Assembly (NCBI RefSeq): GCF_014655955.1
Contig: NZ_BNBO01000008.1
Location: 62,001 to 126,000 of the forward strand
Length of the DNA: 64,000 nucleotides
Source of the DNA: Kitasatospora indigofera
GTDB taxonomy: Bacteria > Actinomycetota > Actinomycetes > Streptomycetales > Streptomycetaceae
Direction: 5' to 3'
The notes under the pieces are model-generated. The model worked only from the letters and a program-made list of their open reading frames with translations, did no database searches and was not told the DNA's origin. Position numbers and translations under genes: made by a program. Of this stretch, positions 1 through 8,680 are shown piece by piece (position 1 is the stretch's first letter; each line of letters begins with the position of its first letter).

Positions 1-490
1 GCGGCTGTACGGGCGCCGGCCCGCCGTCCGGGCCGGCCTGACGGCGGTGGGTGCCGCGCTGGCGGTCGTCCTGCCGGTCGCGCTGGCCGAGCCGGCGGTG
101 CTGCGCGAGCAGGTGGTCCGGTTCCCGCTCGGCCTGACCGCGATCCACACCCCGGCCGGCAGTCCGCTGCCGGGCAAGGTGCTGGCGGGGTTCGGCCCGA
201 CCGGGCACACCGTCTCGCTGGCCCTGCTGACGATGGGCGGCGCCGCGGTCGCCATCTGGCTGCTGGCCCGTCCGCCGGTGTCCGCCATCGCCGCGGCCGA
301 CCTGCTGGCGGCCGGGCTGGCGATAGCGTTCACGCTCGCCCCCGCCGGGCGTTTCGGCTACCTGGCGCTGCCGGCCGTGCTGGTGATCTGGCCCCGGCTG
401 GCCGCCCACCGCTGGACGGCCCGCCGGCCGGTGCCCTGTCTGCTCAGCCTGCCGCTGGGCCCGCCGGAAAGCGTCCGGGCCGGGGCCTAG
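1..490 (+). CDS. C-terminal part of an integral membrane protein, possibly a GT87-like glycosyltransferase (partial)
   Basis: The reading frame is open from the first bases of the window and ends at TAG 488-490, so only the C-terminal ~160 residues are seen. The visible part holds three or four hydrophobic stretches rich in Ala, Leu and Val, separated by short Arg- or Pro-containing loops. The HTPAGSPLPGKVL loop and a late FGYLALPAVLVIWP segment recall the last helices of actinobacterial DUF2029/GT87 polytopic mannosyltransferases, but no catalytic motif is in view. The ATG-like start at 47 is internal because the frame is open upstream of it. A perfect hairpin follows the stop. Confidence 0.6.
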   Translation, partial: RLYGRRPAVRAGLTAVGAALAVVLPVALAEPAVLREQVVRFPLGLTAIHTPAGSPLPGKVLAGFGPTGHTVSLALLTMGGAAVAIWLLARPPVSAIAAADLLAAGLAIAFTLAPAGRFGYLALPAVLVIWPRLAAHRWTARRPVPCLLSLPLGPPESVRAGA

Positions 491-497
491 GGAACGC

Positions 498-539
498 GAA
501 GGGGGCGGGTACGGGAGCCTGCCCGTACCCGCCCCCTTC
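498..539. terminator. Bidirectional intrinsic terminator between convergent genes
   Basis: Two perfectly complementary 18-base arms (498-515 and 522-539) enclose a 6-base loop. The hairpin lies between the stop of the membrane protein (490) and the stop of the convergent penicillin-binding protein (550), so it can serve both. There is no U tract, as is usual in Streptomyces. Confidence 0.85.
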
Positions 540-549
540 GGCGTGGTCG

Positions 550-2292
550 TCAGCCGCCGTTGCCGACCGCCAGCACGGCCGCCGAGGCCGGGCCGGCCGC
601 GTCGACGCCGTGGCCGCCGCCCTCGACCATGGCGGCGACCGCCAGGTTGTCGCGGTAGGCGGTGAACCAGCTGTCGGTGGCCTGGCCGGCGGCGCGCTCG
701 GCGGTGCCGGTCTTGCCGCCGATGTCACCCTTCAGGCCGCCCATCGGGCCGGCGGCGGTGCCGCTGTGGGCGGTGGCCGCCATCAGGGCGCGCAGCTTGG
801 TCAGGGTGTCGGGGGAGAGCTTGCCGGGGGCCTCGATCTGCGGGAGCCCCTCGATCAGGATGGGCTGCTTGAAGACGCCGCCCTTGACGGTGGCCGCGAC
901 CGAGGCCATCGCCAGCGGGTTCATCTTGATCTTGCCCTGGCCGTAGTACTCGTCGGCCGTCTCGTCCGGGTTCTGCCCGGCGCCGGGGATGACGGCGTCG
1001 AAGTTCGGCACGCCGACCTTCCAGGTGGTGCCGAGGCCGAAGGCCTTGGCGCCGATGTCGGCCAGGTCGCCGGACTTCAGCTTGGCCTTGCCCTCGATCA
1101 CGAACGCGGTGTTGCAGGAGTTCGTGAAGTCGTCCTTGAGGGTGTACTCGGGGTGCGGTTCCTCGAAGTCGTTCTTGATGGTGTGCCCGGCCGAGGTGGT
1201 CGCGGGGCACGGCATCGGGGACTCGGGGCTGAGCCCGGCCTCCAGCAGCGCCGCCGCCGTGATCACCTTCATCGTGGAGCCGGGCGCGGTGGCGCCCAGG
1301 AAGGCGGTGTTGAAACCGGTCGCCGGGGCGTTGGCGGCGGCCAGGATCTTGCCGGTGGTCGGCTCGATCGCGACCAGGGCGGCCTTGCGCTTGCCGCCCT
1401 GCGACTGGTCCAGCACGGCCTTCTCGGCGGCGGCCTGGAGCGCGCCGTCGATGGTGAGCTTCAGCGGCTTGCCGGGCTTGGGCGCGGTGATGGTGAAGAG
1501 GTTCTCCGGGGTGGCCTTGCCGGCCGCGTCCAGGATCACCACGCCGTTGCCCGCGTCCGCCGGGTCGTTGGCCGGCAGGCTGTTCTTCGGGATGCCCGCC
1601 AGCATGCTGGTCAGCGAGGCGTACGAGGCCAGCGACTTGCCGTTGCGGTCGGTCATGTTGGACGGCGGCGCGAAGATCGGCTGTGCGGTGATCGTCTCGC
1701 CCTCGGCCAGGTGCGGGTGGATCACCGACGGGGCCCAGTGCACGGAGGCGGTGCCGTCGCTCATCTTGACCACGCCGAGGAAGCCGTCGTAGCTCCAGGT
1801 GCTGGTGGTGCCGGCGAACTCGGCCTTGGCCTTGAAGGCCATCATCACCTGCCCGGGCGGCGGCGGGGCCGCGGTGGCGCCGGCCGGGGCCGAGGCGGCG
1901 GCGCTCGCCGTGCCGGTGGCCTTCGGGGCCGCCGCGGGGGAGGCACTGGTGGCGGCCGCGACGGCGGCCGCGGTGGCCGGCCCGCTGGTGGCCAGCGTCA
2001 TCGCGCTGGGCTTGACCTTGTCCTTGAACGCGGTCAGCGCGGTGGTCGCGGCCTGCGGGTCGTCGGTGAGCTTGCCGGCCGCCTCCAGGTCGCCCGAGGC
2101 CCAGGCGTCCAGGAACGCCTTGCTCCCGCTCGCGGCCAGCTCTGCCGAGGGCGGCTCGGCGACCACCGTGCGCGCCTTGGGGGTCTTCGGGTCGTCGGAG
2201 GAGCCCACGAGGCTGTAGGCGCCGTAGCCCGCTCCGCCGATCATCGCGACGGACACGCCGGTGATAATGCCGATCTTCGCGCCTCTGCGCAT
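550..2292 (-). CDS. Penicillin-binding protein with NTF2-like N-terminal domain (transpeptidase)
   Basis: Membrane-anchored DD-transpeptidase of 580 residues that crosslinks peptidoglycan outside the cell. One N-terminal membrane segment (about residues 8-28) is followed by an NTF2/MecA_N-like domain (about 55-200). The transpeptidase domain carries the three catalytic motifs: STMK with nucleophile Ser339, SCN at 392-394 and KTG at 527-529. An Ala-rich low-complexity stretch (about 106-147) interrupts the NTF2-like part. The ATG at 2292 is chosen because a GGGGGA ribosome site precedes it and the membrane segment follows at once; the frame stays open further upstream, with earlier starts to 2478. 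There is no transglycosylase domain, so it is class B-like. It is transcribed in the same direction as the mannosyltransferase behind it, 154 bases away. Confidence 0.93.
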   Translation of the reverse strand: MRRGAKIGIITGVSVAMIGGAGYGAYSLVGSSDDPKTPKARTVVAEPPSAELAASGSKAFLDAWASGDLEAAGKLTDDPQAATTALTAFKDKVKPSAMTLATSGPATAAAVAAATSASPAAAPKATGTASAAASAPAGATAAPPPPGQVMMAFKAKAEFAGTTSTWSYDGFLGVVKMSDGTASVHWAPSVIHPHLAEGETITAQPIFAPPSNMTDRNGKSLASYASLTSMLAGIPKNSLPANDPADAGNGVVILDAAGKATPENLFTITAPKPGKPLKLTIDGALQAAAEKAVLDQSQGGKRKAALVAIEPTTGKILAAANAPATGFNTAFLGATAPGSTMKVITAAALLEAGLSPESPMPCPATTSAGHTIKNDFEEPHPEYTLKDDFTNSCNTAFVIEGKAKLKSGDLADIGAKAFGLGTTWKVGVPNFDAVIPGAGQNPDETADEYYGQGKIKMNPLAMASVAATVKGGVFKQPILIEGLPQIEAPGKLSPDTLTKLRALMAATAHSGTAAGPMGGLKGDIGGKTGTAERAAGQATDSWFTAYRDNLAVAAMVEGGGHGVDAAGPASAAVLAVGNGG

Positions 2293-2446
2293 GGTGCTGG
2301 TCCCCCAAGGGTCTGGCGACTGGCGGGCGTCCGGGTGTGGCGGACGCACGTTCGGGGACCAGCCTAGGCCGGTCCGAACCGTGCGCTCACGAAACGTGGG
2401 GGTCCCGTGATGCATCCGGTACCTGGCGCGGCCGTCCTGCGCCGCG

Positions 2447-4336
2447 TCAGATCCAGCTGGTGAACCACATCCGGGCACGCCAGTCGTCCATCGGTATCGT
2501 CTGCCCCGTATAGAGGGGATAGAAGTACAAAAAGTTCCACACGACGGCGAGAAGGAGCGCGCCGGCCGCCGTCGAACCGATGATCCGGCGGTCCTGCGAG
2601 GCCCCGGCCGGGCCGATCATCACCCCGACCATCATGGTCACCGCGAGCACCAGGAACGGCACGAAGGCGACCGCGTAGAAGAGGAAGATGGTCCGCTGCT
2701 GGTAGGCGAACCACGGCAGGTACCCGGCGGCCAGGCCGCAGAGCAGCGCCCCGGCCCGCCAGTCCCGCCGCACCGCCCAGCGGTACAGGCAGTACGCCAG
2801 CGCCACCACGCCGGCCCACCACAGCAGCGGCGTGCCGATGCCGAGCACCTCGCGCGCGCACTCGTTCACCTGGCAGCCGCTCTGGCCGAGCTTGGGCGAC
2901 TCGTAGAAGTAGGACACCGGCCGGCCCAGCACCAGCCAGCTCCACGGGTTCGACTGGTAGGTGTGCGGGCTGGTCAGGTGGGTGTGGAAGTCGTACACCG
3001 TCGAGTGGTAGTGCCAGAGGCTGCGCAGTGCGTCGGGCACCCAGGTCATGCCGAACCGGAACGGCATCCGCACCTGGCCGAGGACCGGCAGCGGCAGGAA
3101 CTCGGGGGAGAGGCCGGCCCGGTGGGCCGCCCAGTCCCGGCCGTAGCCGCCCTGCCCGGGGGCGCTGCTGCTGGCGAACCAGCCGGCGAAGGAGGAGACG
3201 TAGACGACCACCGAAGTCAGCACGATCGAGCAGAAGGCGGGCACCGCGTCCCGCAGCAGCGTCCACAGGTACGGCCGGGCGGCGCCCGCCAGCCGCCGGG
3301 AGCCGGCGTCCCACAGGACGGTCAGCAGCCCGAAGGCCAGCGCGACGTAGAGGCCGCTCCACTTGGTGGCGCAGGTCAGGCCGACGCAGACGCCGGCCGC
3401 GATCCGGTACGGGCGCCAGCCGAGGTTCATCCGGCGGGCGATCACCGCGTCGGGGGCGTCACCGAGGCGGCGGGCGATCAGGCCGCGGATGCGGTCGCGG
3501 TCCAGCAGCAGGAAGCCGAAGGCCGCCAGGATCCAGAACATCACCACGAGGTCCAGCAGGGCGACCCGGCTCATCACGAAGTGCAGCCCGTCCACGGCCA
3601 GCAGCAGCCCCGCCACGCAGCCCAGCAGCGTGGAGCGGAACAGCCGGCGGGCGATCCGGGCGATCATCAGGATCGACAGGGTGCCCAGCAGCGCCATCGC
3701 GGCCCGCCAGCCGAACGGGTTCATCCCGAAGACGTACTCGCCCAGGCCGATCAGCCACTTGCCGACCGGCGGGTGGACCACGTAGGCCGCGTCCAGCCGG
3801 TACGGGATGTTCTGCGGCGAGGCCATGATCGCCTCGTTGGCGCCGTCCGCCCAGTTGCTCTCGTAGCCGAGGTGCCAGAGCGTGTACGCGTCCTTGGCGT
3901 AGTACGTCTCGTCGAAGACGATCGCGTGCGGCGTGCCGAGCCCGGTGAACCGCAGCACTCCGCCGAACAGCGCCACCGACAGCGGCCCCAGCCAGCCGGC
4001 CCAGCGGCACAGCCAGGCCCAGAGCCGCGCCGGCGGGAAGATCCCCAGCCGGTTCAGCACCAGCGGCGGCCCGCCGGCCGAAGGCATCGGCGGCACCAGC
4101 CGCTCGGCCAGCGGGGTCCGCCCGGGCGGGCGGTGGCCGAAACGTTCCAGCGTGCGGCGCCAGGACGGCGGCCGGTCGCCGGGCGGGCCGTCCCCGGGGC
4201 CGTCCGCGCCCTCGCGCGGGGCCGGGACGGCCGGCAGGGCGGGGGACGGCTGTTCCGTCCGGCCCAGCACGTCGACGCCACCCGGCGGGGTGTGGTCTGT
4301 ACCAGTAGGCGCGCCAGTCGCCGTGTCGCCGTTCAC
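2447..4336 (-). CDS. pmt: Polyprenyl-phosphate-mannose:protein mannosyltransferase (GT39)
   Basis: Polytopic membrane glycosyltransferase of 629 residues that transfers mannose from polyprenol-phosphate-mannose to Ser/Thr of secreted proteins. After a ~100-residue Pro-rich cytoplasmic lead come about ten hydrophobic segments. The first extracytoplasmic loop has the FDETYYAKD motif, whose Asp-Glu pair is the catalytic signature of PMT/GT39. The C-terminal part (FYFYPLYTGQ, then W-rich end) matches the PMT C-terminal four-helix region. The GTG at 4336 is preferred because a TACGAT -10 box (minus strand, 4343-4348) lies six bases before it, giving a leaderless message; a GTG two codons upstream is possible. 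It is divergent from rsmI, as in other streptomycetes. Confidence 0.95.
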   Translation of the reverse strand: MNGDTATGAPTGTDHTPPGGVDVLGRTEQPSPALPAVPAPREGADGPGDGPPGDRPPSWRRTLERFGHRPPGRTPLAERLVPPMPSAGGPPLVLNRLGIFPPARLWAWLCRWAGWLGPLSVALFGGVLRFTGLGTPHAIVFDETYYAKDAYTLWHLGYESNWADGANEAIMASPQNIPYRLDAAYVVHPPVGKWLIGLGEYVFGMNPFGWRAAMALLGTLSILMIARIARRLFRSTLLGCVAGLLLAVDGLHFVMSRVALLDLVVMFWILAAFGFLLLDRDRIRGLIARRLGDAPDAVIARRMNLGWRPYRIAAGVCVGLTCATKWSGLYVALAFGLLTVLWDAGSRRLAGAARPYLWTLLRDAVPAFCSIVLTSVVVYVSSFAGWFASSSAPGQGGYGRDWAAHRAGLSPEFLPLPVLGQVRMPFRFGMTWVPDALRSLWHYHSTVYDFHTHLTSPHTYQSNPWSWLVLGRPVSYFYESPKLGQSGCQVNECAREVLGIGTPLLWWAGVVALAYCLYRWAVRRDWRAGALLCGLAAGYLPWFAYQQRTIFLFYAVAFVPFLVLAVTMMVGVMIGPAGASQDRRIIGSTAAGALLLAVVWNFLYFYPLYTGQTIPMDDWRARMWFTSWI

Positions 4337-4342
4337 CCGCAC

Positions 4343-4348
4343 ATCGTA
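4343..4348 (-). promoter_or_regulatory. -10 box of a leaderless promoter for pmt
   Basis: TACGAT on the minus strand ends six bases before the GTG start, so the transcript would begin at or next to the start codon. No convincing -35 box is seen. Confidence 0.5.
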
Positions 4349-4450
4349 GGGGCGGTGTCCGCCAGGGCGGAGGCTCCCTCCGAAGCTGCCCGGTTCGTCC
4401 GGAAAGGCCGCCCGCACCGCGGTGCCCCGAACCCTGCGAGGATGGGGCCC

Positions 4451-5308
4451 GTGACAGGCGTACTGGTATTGGCAGGCACCCCCATCGGCGACGTCTCGGA
4501 CGCCCCGCCCCGGCTCGTCAACGAGCTCGCCACGGCGGACGTGATCGCGGCCGAGGACACCCGGCGGCTGCGCCGGCTCACCCAGGCCCTCGGGGTCACC
4601 CCGGCGGGCCGGGTGCTCTCCTACTTCGAGGGCAACGAGGTCGGCCGCACCCCCGAACTGGTCGAGGCGCTGCTCGGCGGCGCCCGGGTGCTGCTGGTGA
4701 CCGACGCCGGCATGCCCTCGGTCTCCGACCCCGGCTACCGGCTGGTCGCCGCCGCCGTCGAGGCCGAGGTGAAGGTCACCGCCGTGCCCGGACCGTCCGC
4801 CGTGCTCACCGCGCTCGCGCTGTCCGGCCTGCCGGTCGACCGCTTCACCTTCGAGGGCTTCCTGCCCCGCAAGGCCGGCGACCGCTCCCGCCAGCTCGCC
4901 GAGGTCGCCGCCGAACCCCGCACCATGGTCTTCTTCGAGGCCCCGCACCGGATCGCCGAGGCGCTCACCGCGATGGCCGAGGCCTTCGGCCCGGAGCGGC
5001 CGGCCGCCGTCTGCCGCGAGCTGACCAAGACCTACGAGGAGGTCAAGCGCGGCCCGATCGGCGAACTCGCGAGCTGGGCCGCCGAGGGCGTCCGCGGCGA
5101 GATCACCGTGGTGGTGGCCGGCGCCCCGCCGGCCGGGCCGGCCGAGCTGACCCCCGCGGAGCTGGCCCGCCGGGTGGCCGTCCGGGAAGAGGCCGGCGAG
5201 CGCCGCAAGGAGGCCATCGCGGCCGTCGCGCTGGAGCTGAAACTGCCCAAGCGGGAGGTCTTCGACGCCGTGGTGGCGGCCAAGAACGAGGCCGCCACGA
5301 GCAGCTGA
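4451..5308 (+). CDS. rsmI: 16S rRNA (cytidine(1402)-2'-O)-methyltransferase RsmI
   Basis: SAM-dependent methyltransferase of 285 residues that 2'-O-methylates C1402 in the decoding centre of 16S rRNA. Tetrapyrrole-methylase fold: LAGTPIGD near the N-terminus, AEDTRR, VTDAGMPSVSDPGYRLV and the AVPGPSAVLTALALSGLP core are typical RsmI motifs, and the length is normal. The GTG at 4451 is chosen because GAGGA sits 8 bases upstream; an in-frame ATG at 4442 would add three residues. It is divergent from pmt with 114 bases between the starts. Confidence 0.96.
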   Translation: MTGVLVLAGTPIGDVSDAPPRLVNELATADVIAAEDTRRLRRLTQALGVTPAGRVLSYFEGNEVGRTPELVEALLGGARVLLVTDAGMPSVSDPGYRLVAAAVEAEVKVTAVPGPSAVLTALALSGLPVDRFTFEGFLPRKAGDRSRQLAEVAAEPRTMVFFEAPHRIAEALTAMAEAFGPERPAAVCRELTKTYEEVKRGPIGELASWAAEGVRGEITVVVAGAPPAGPAELTPAELARRVAVREEAGERRKEAIAAVALELKLPKREVFDAVVAAKNEAATSS

Positions 5309-5522
5309 GAACAGGGGGTGCCACCGGGGCCGCAGGCGCGTACCTTGGAAAAAAGGCCCTGGTAAACGCCCGATGATCTGAAGCTTTGGCCCGGACTTCG
5401 TACAGGGATTCCCAATACGGGTCCAAGTCTCGACAAGCCGGGCATCGACCTGGGCGCCCCGGGCATCCACCGGTATGAAAGACCCGAACCGGGCGAGGGC
5501 CCGGCGGGCGCTGGGAGACGCG

Positions 5523-5948
5523 ATGAGCGACACAATCGGCAGCCCCCTCGGTGGCAACGCACTGAGCGACCTCGGCCTGACCAGCCGACCGCCCACCCCG
5601 GTCGAGACCGTCCGGGAGGCCTACTCCTTCGCCTGCCTGAGCTGCGGGTACGGCTGGGAGCAGGCGTACGAGATCGAGCACCACGTGGCCCGGGACGGCC
5701 ACATCGTGTTCGAGTACCACGCCAACGGGGTCCGGGTGCCGTCGCCGCTGCTGAAGCCCACCTGCCCGGGCTGCGGCGGACACACCGTGCGGATCATGCG
5801 GGCGGGCCGGGTGGCCGGCACCGAGCGCTCCTTCCACCACGCCCCCGGCTACGGCGCGCACGCCGAACCGGCCGGCCCCGCCCGTCCCCCGATGAAGGAG
5901 ACCCCGCGCGGGCGCCTGGCCGGGTTCTGGGCCTGGCTGCGCGGCTGA
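5523..5948 (+). CDS. Zinc-ribbon protein of unknown function
   Basis: A 141-residue conserved-looking protein with two CxxC knuckles, CLSCGYGW and CPGCGGH, about 46 residues apart, suggesting one structural zinc site. Between them is a His/Glu-rich stretch (EIEHHVARDGH). The C-terminus is Pro/Gly/Arg rich and ends FWAWLRG. The ATG at 5523 follows a GGGAG site; an ATG 16 codons upstream (5475) lacks one. The 214 bases before it (5309-5522) are unusually A/T rich for this genome around 5340-5440, probably a promoter region. No function can be assigned. Confidence 0.75.
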   Translation: MSDTIGSPLGGNALSDLGLTSRPPTPVETVREAYSFACLSCGYGWEQAYEIEHHVARDGHIVFEYHANGVRVPSPLLKPTCPGCGGHTVRIMRAGRVAGTERSFHHAPGYGAHAEPAGPARPPMKETPRGRLAGFWAWLRG

Positions 5949-6075
5949 CCGGCACCCGGCCGCCCGGTGCCCCGGCCCGGCCGCGCGGCAGGGCGGCGTC
6001 CTGACCGGCGGGCCGGGCCCGCACCGCCGCGCCCGGACGCCGGGAATCGGGTCGAGGGCGGCCCCCGCGCGCGAC

Positions 6076-6081
6076 TAAGCT
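6076..6081 (+). promoter_or_regulatory. -10 box of a near-leaderless promoter for metG
   Basis: TAAGCT lies 8 bases before the metG ATG at 6090 with no ribosome site between, so transcription likely starts at or just before the ATG. GTCGAG at 6051-6056 is a possible -35 element. No SAM riboswitch or T-box is seen upstream. Confidence 0.55.
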
Positions 6082-6089
6082 TTCCGACC

Positions 6090-7709
6090 ATGGCGGCCAC
6101 TGCAGACCACAGCACCACCGGGGCCCAGACCCCGGCGTACTACGTTTCCACCCCGATCTACTACGTCAACGATCGCCCGCACCTCGGTCACGCGTACACC
6201 ACCGTGGCGGGCGACGTCCTCACCCGCTGGCACCGCCAGCGCGGCGAGAAGGTGTGGTACCTGACCGGGACCGACGAGCACGGACAGAAGATCATGCGGA
6301 CGGCCGACGCCAACGGCGTCACCCCGCAGGAGTGGTGCGACAAGCTGGTCGAGGAGGCGTGGAAGCCGCTCTGGCAGCACCTGAACATCGCCAACGACGA
6401 CTTCATCCGCACCACCCAGCAGCGCCACACCGACCGCGTCCAGGAGTTCGTCCAGGACCTCTTCGACAAGGGCGAGATCTACAAGGGCGGCTACTCGGGC
6501 CCGTACTGCGTCGGCTGCGAGGAGTACAAGCTCCAGGCCGAACTCCTCGACGGCGCCACCGAGGACGAGAAGCTCTGCCCGATCCACAAGAAGCCGGTCG
6601 AGTGGCTGGAGGAGGAGAACTACTTCTTCCGACTCTCCGCCTACGGCCCGAAGCTGCTGGAGTTCTACGCCGAGAACCCCGGCTTCATCGCCCCGGAGTC
6701 GGCCCGCAACGAGGTGCTGCGCTTCGTCGAGCAGGGCCTCCAGGACCTCTCCATCTCCCGCTCCACCTTCAACTGGGGCGTCCCCCTGCCCTGGGACGAG
6801 AAGCACGTCCTCTACGTCTGGGTCGACGCGCTGCAGAACTACATCACCGCCGCCGGCTACGGCAGCGACCCCGAGCGCTTCGCCGAGCTGTGGCCCGCCT
6901 CCGTCCACCTGGTCGGCAAGGACATCCTGCGCTTCCACGCGGTGATCTGGCCCGCGATGCTGATGGCCGCCGGGCTGCCGCTGCCCAAGCGGGTCGTCGC
7001 CAACGGCTGGCTGATGGTCGGCGGCGAGAAGATGAGCAAGTCCAACCTGACCGGCATCGCGCCGCAGGACCTCACCTCGCACTTCGGCGTGGACGCCTAC
7101 CGCTACTACTTCCTGCGGGCCATCCCGTTCGGCACCGACGGCTCGTTCTCCTGGGAGGACTTCTCCGCCCGGTACACCTCCGAGCTGGCCAACGACTTCG
7201 GCAACCTCGCCTCCCGGGTGGCCGCCATGGTCGGCAAGTACTTCGACGGCGCGCTGCCCGCCGCCACCGCCGCCGGCCCCGCCGAACAGGCCGTCGCGCA
7301 GGGCCTGGCCGCCGCCGTGGCGACCGCCGACCAGAAGATCGGCGAGGACCTCGACTTCGCCGGCGGCCTCGCCGCGATCTTCGAGTTCGTCAAGCAGGTC
7401 AACGGCTACATCAGCGACCAGGAGCCCTGGAAGGTCGCCAAGGACGACTCGGAGGAGGGCCGCGCCCGGCTCGCGACCATCCTCTACACCGCCGCCGAGT
7501 CGCTGCGCGCCACCGCCGTCCTGCTCAACCCGGTGATGCCGGTGACCGCCGAGAAGCTCTGGGTCTCGCTCGGCGCCGAGGCCGGCCTCGGCGCGCTCGC
7601 CGCGCAGCGCATCGCCTCCGCCGCCGACTGGGGCCGGCTGCCCGCCGGCGTCACCGTCACCAAGGGCGAGATCCTGTTCCCCCGCCTGGAAGAGAAGCCC
7701 GCAGCCTGA
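6090..7709 (+). CDS. metG: Methionyl-tRNA synthetase
   Basis: Class I aminoacyl-tRNA synthetase of 539 residues that charges tRNA-Met, cytoplasmic. The HIGH motif appears as HLGH (31-34) after TPIYYVNDRP, and KMSKS is at 314-318. A connective-peptide metal knuckle is partly kept (CVGCEEY, then CPIH). The protein ends after the anticodon-binding helical domain without the C-terminal tRNA-binding dimerisation module, the usual short actinobacterial form. The ATG at 6090 is chosen because alignable sequence starts nearby and a -10 box sits just upstream. The stop overlaps the tatD start by one base (TGATG), so the two are translationally coupled. Confidence 0.97.
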   Translation: MAATADHSTTGAQTPAYYVSTPIYYVNDRPHLGHAYTTVAGDVLTRWHRQRGEKVWYLTGTDEHGQKIMRTADANGVTPQEWCDKLVEEAWKPLWQHLNIANDDFIRTTQQRHTDRVQEFVQDLFDKGEIYKGGYSGPYCVGCEEYKLQAELLDGATEDEKLCPIHKKPVEWLEEENYFFRLSAYGPKLLEFYAENPGFIAPESARNEVLRFVEQGLQDLSISRSTFNWGVPLPWDEKHVLYVWVDALQNYITAAGYGSDPERFAELWPASVHLVGKDILRFHAVIWPAMLMAAGLPLPKRVVANGWLMVGGEKMSKSNLTGIAPQDLTSHFGVDAYRYYFLRAIPFGTDGSFSWEDFSARYTSELANDFGNLASRVAAMVGKYFDGALPAATAAGPAEQAVAQGLAAAVATADQKIGEDLDFAGGLAAIFEFVKQVNGYISDQEPWKVAKDDSEEGRARLATILYTAAESLRATAVLLNPVMPVTAEKLWVSLGAEAGLGALAAQRIASAADWGRLPAGVTVTKGEILFPRLEEKPAA

Positions 7710-8587
7710 TGGCCCGCAAAGACGACGACCGGTCGACCCCGCCGCCCCCGCCCGCCCCGCTGGCGGTGGCGGTGGCCGACTCGCACACCCACCTGGACAT
7801 GCAGTCCGGCAGCCCGGCGGAGGGCCTCGCGAAGGCCGCCGCCGTCGGGGTCGCCACCGTCGTCCAGGTGGGCTGCGACGTGGCCGGCTCGCGCTGGGCG
7901 GCGGAGCTCGCCGCCGAGTTCGAGCAGGTCCACGCGGCCGTCGCGCTGCACCCCAACGAGGCACCCCGGATCTTCCTCGGGGACCCGGACGGCTGGTCCG
8001 GGCAGCAGCGCCCGGCCGGCGGGGCCGCCGCCCTGGACGCCGCCCTCGCCGAGATCGACGCCCTCGCCGCCCTGCCGCAGGTCAAGGCCGTCGGCGAGAC
8101 CGGCCTCGACTACTTCCGCACCGGCCCGGACGGCGTGGACATCCAGCAGGAGTCCTTCCGCCGCCACATCGAGATCGCCAAGCGGCACGGCAAGGCCCTG
8201 GTCATCCACGACCGGGACGCCCACGAGGACGTCATCCGGGTCCTGCTGGAGGAGGGCGCGCCCGAGCGCACCGTCTTCCACTGCTACTCCGGCGACGCCG
8301 CGATGGCCAAGACCTGCGCCGAGCACGGCTGGTACCTCTCCTTCGCCGGCCCGGTCACCTTCAAGGCCAACCAGCCGCTGCGGGACGCCCTGCTCGCCAC
8401 CCCGCTGGAGCGCGTCCTGGTCGAGACCGACGCGCCCTTCCTCACCCCGCACCCCTACCGCGGGCGCCCCAACGCGCCGTACCTGATCCCGGTCACCGTG
8501 CGGTCGATGGCCGACACCCTGGGCCTGCACGAGGACGAGCTGTCCACCGCGATCGCCGCCAACACGGCCCGCGCCTTCGGCTACTGA
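7709..8587 (+). CDS. tatD: TatD family metal-dependent hydrolase (putative 3'-5' DNase)
   Basis: TIM-barrel metallohydrolase of 292 residues. The metal-binding DSHTHLDM motif is near residue 24, followed by VGETGLDYF, VIHDRDAHED, HCYSGD and the terminal VETDAPFLTP, all typical of TatD/YcfH enzymes. These act as 3'-5' exonucleases in DNA repair or RNA turnover. The start overlaps the metG stop by one base, so it is read from the metG message. In S. coelicolor a resuscitation-promoting-factor gene (rpfC) is remembered downstream; here rsmA follows after only 93 bases. Confidence 0.95.
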   Translation: MARKDDDRSTPPPPPAPLAVAVADSHTHLDMQSGSPAEGLAKAAAVGVATVVQVGCDVAGSRWAAELAAEFEQVHAAVALHPNEAPRIFLGDPDGWSGQQRPAGGAAALDAALAEIDALAALPQVKAVGETGLDYFRTGPDGVDIQQESFRRHIEIAKRHGKALVIHDRDAHEDVIRVLLEEGAPERTVFHCYSGDAAMAKTCAEHGWYLSFAGPVTFKANQPLRDALLATPLERVLVETDAPFLTPHPYRGRPNAPYLIPVTVRSMADTLGLHEDELSTAIAANTARAFGY

Positions 8588-8668
8588 GCCGCCCGGACGA
8601 AGGTCCCGGCCGGCCGGGACGGGACCGACCCCGGCAGGCCGTCGGACCGTGCTCACCCGCCCCGCCCG

Positions 8669-8674
8669 TATCCT
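8669..8674 (+). promoter_or_regulatory. -10 box of a leaderless promoter for rsmA-ispE
   Basis: TATCCT is separated from the rsmA GTG at 8681 by six bases and there is no ribosome site, so rsmA and ispE can be transcribed on a leaderless message independent of metG-tatD. Confidence 0.5.
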
Positions 8675-8680
8675 TGCCGG

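Noticed and set aside
610..2367. Long open frame opposite the penicillin-binding protein
   Set aside because: Gly/Arg/Val-only composition without any motif. It is the antisense shadow of a well-supported gene, as expected at very high G+C.
5949..6089. SAM riboswitch or T-box upstream of metG
   Set aside because: No matching stem-loops or conserved cores. A -10 box lies right before the start.
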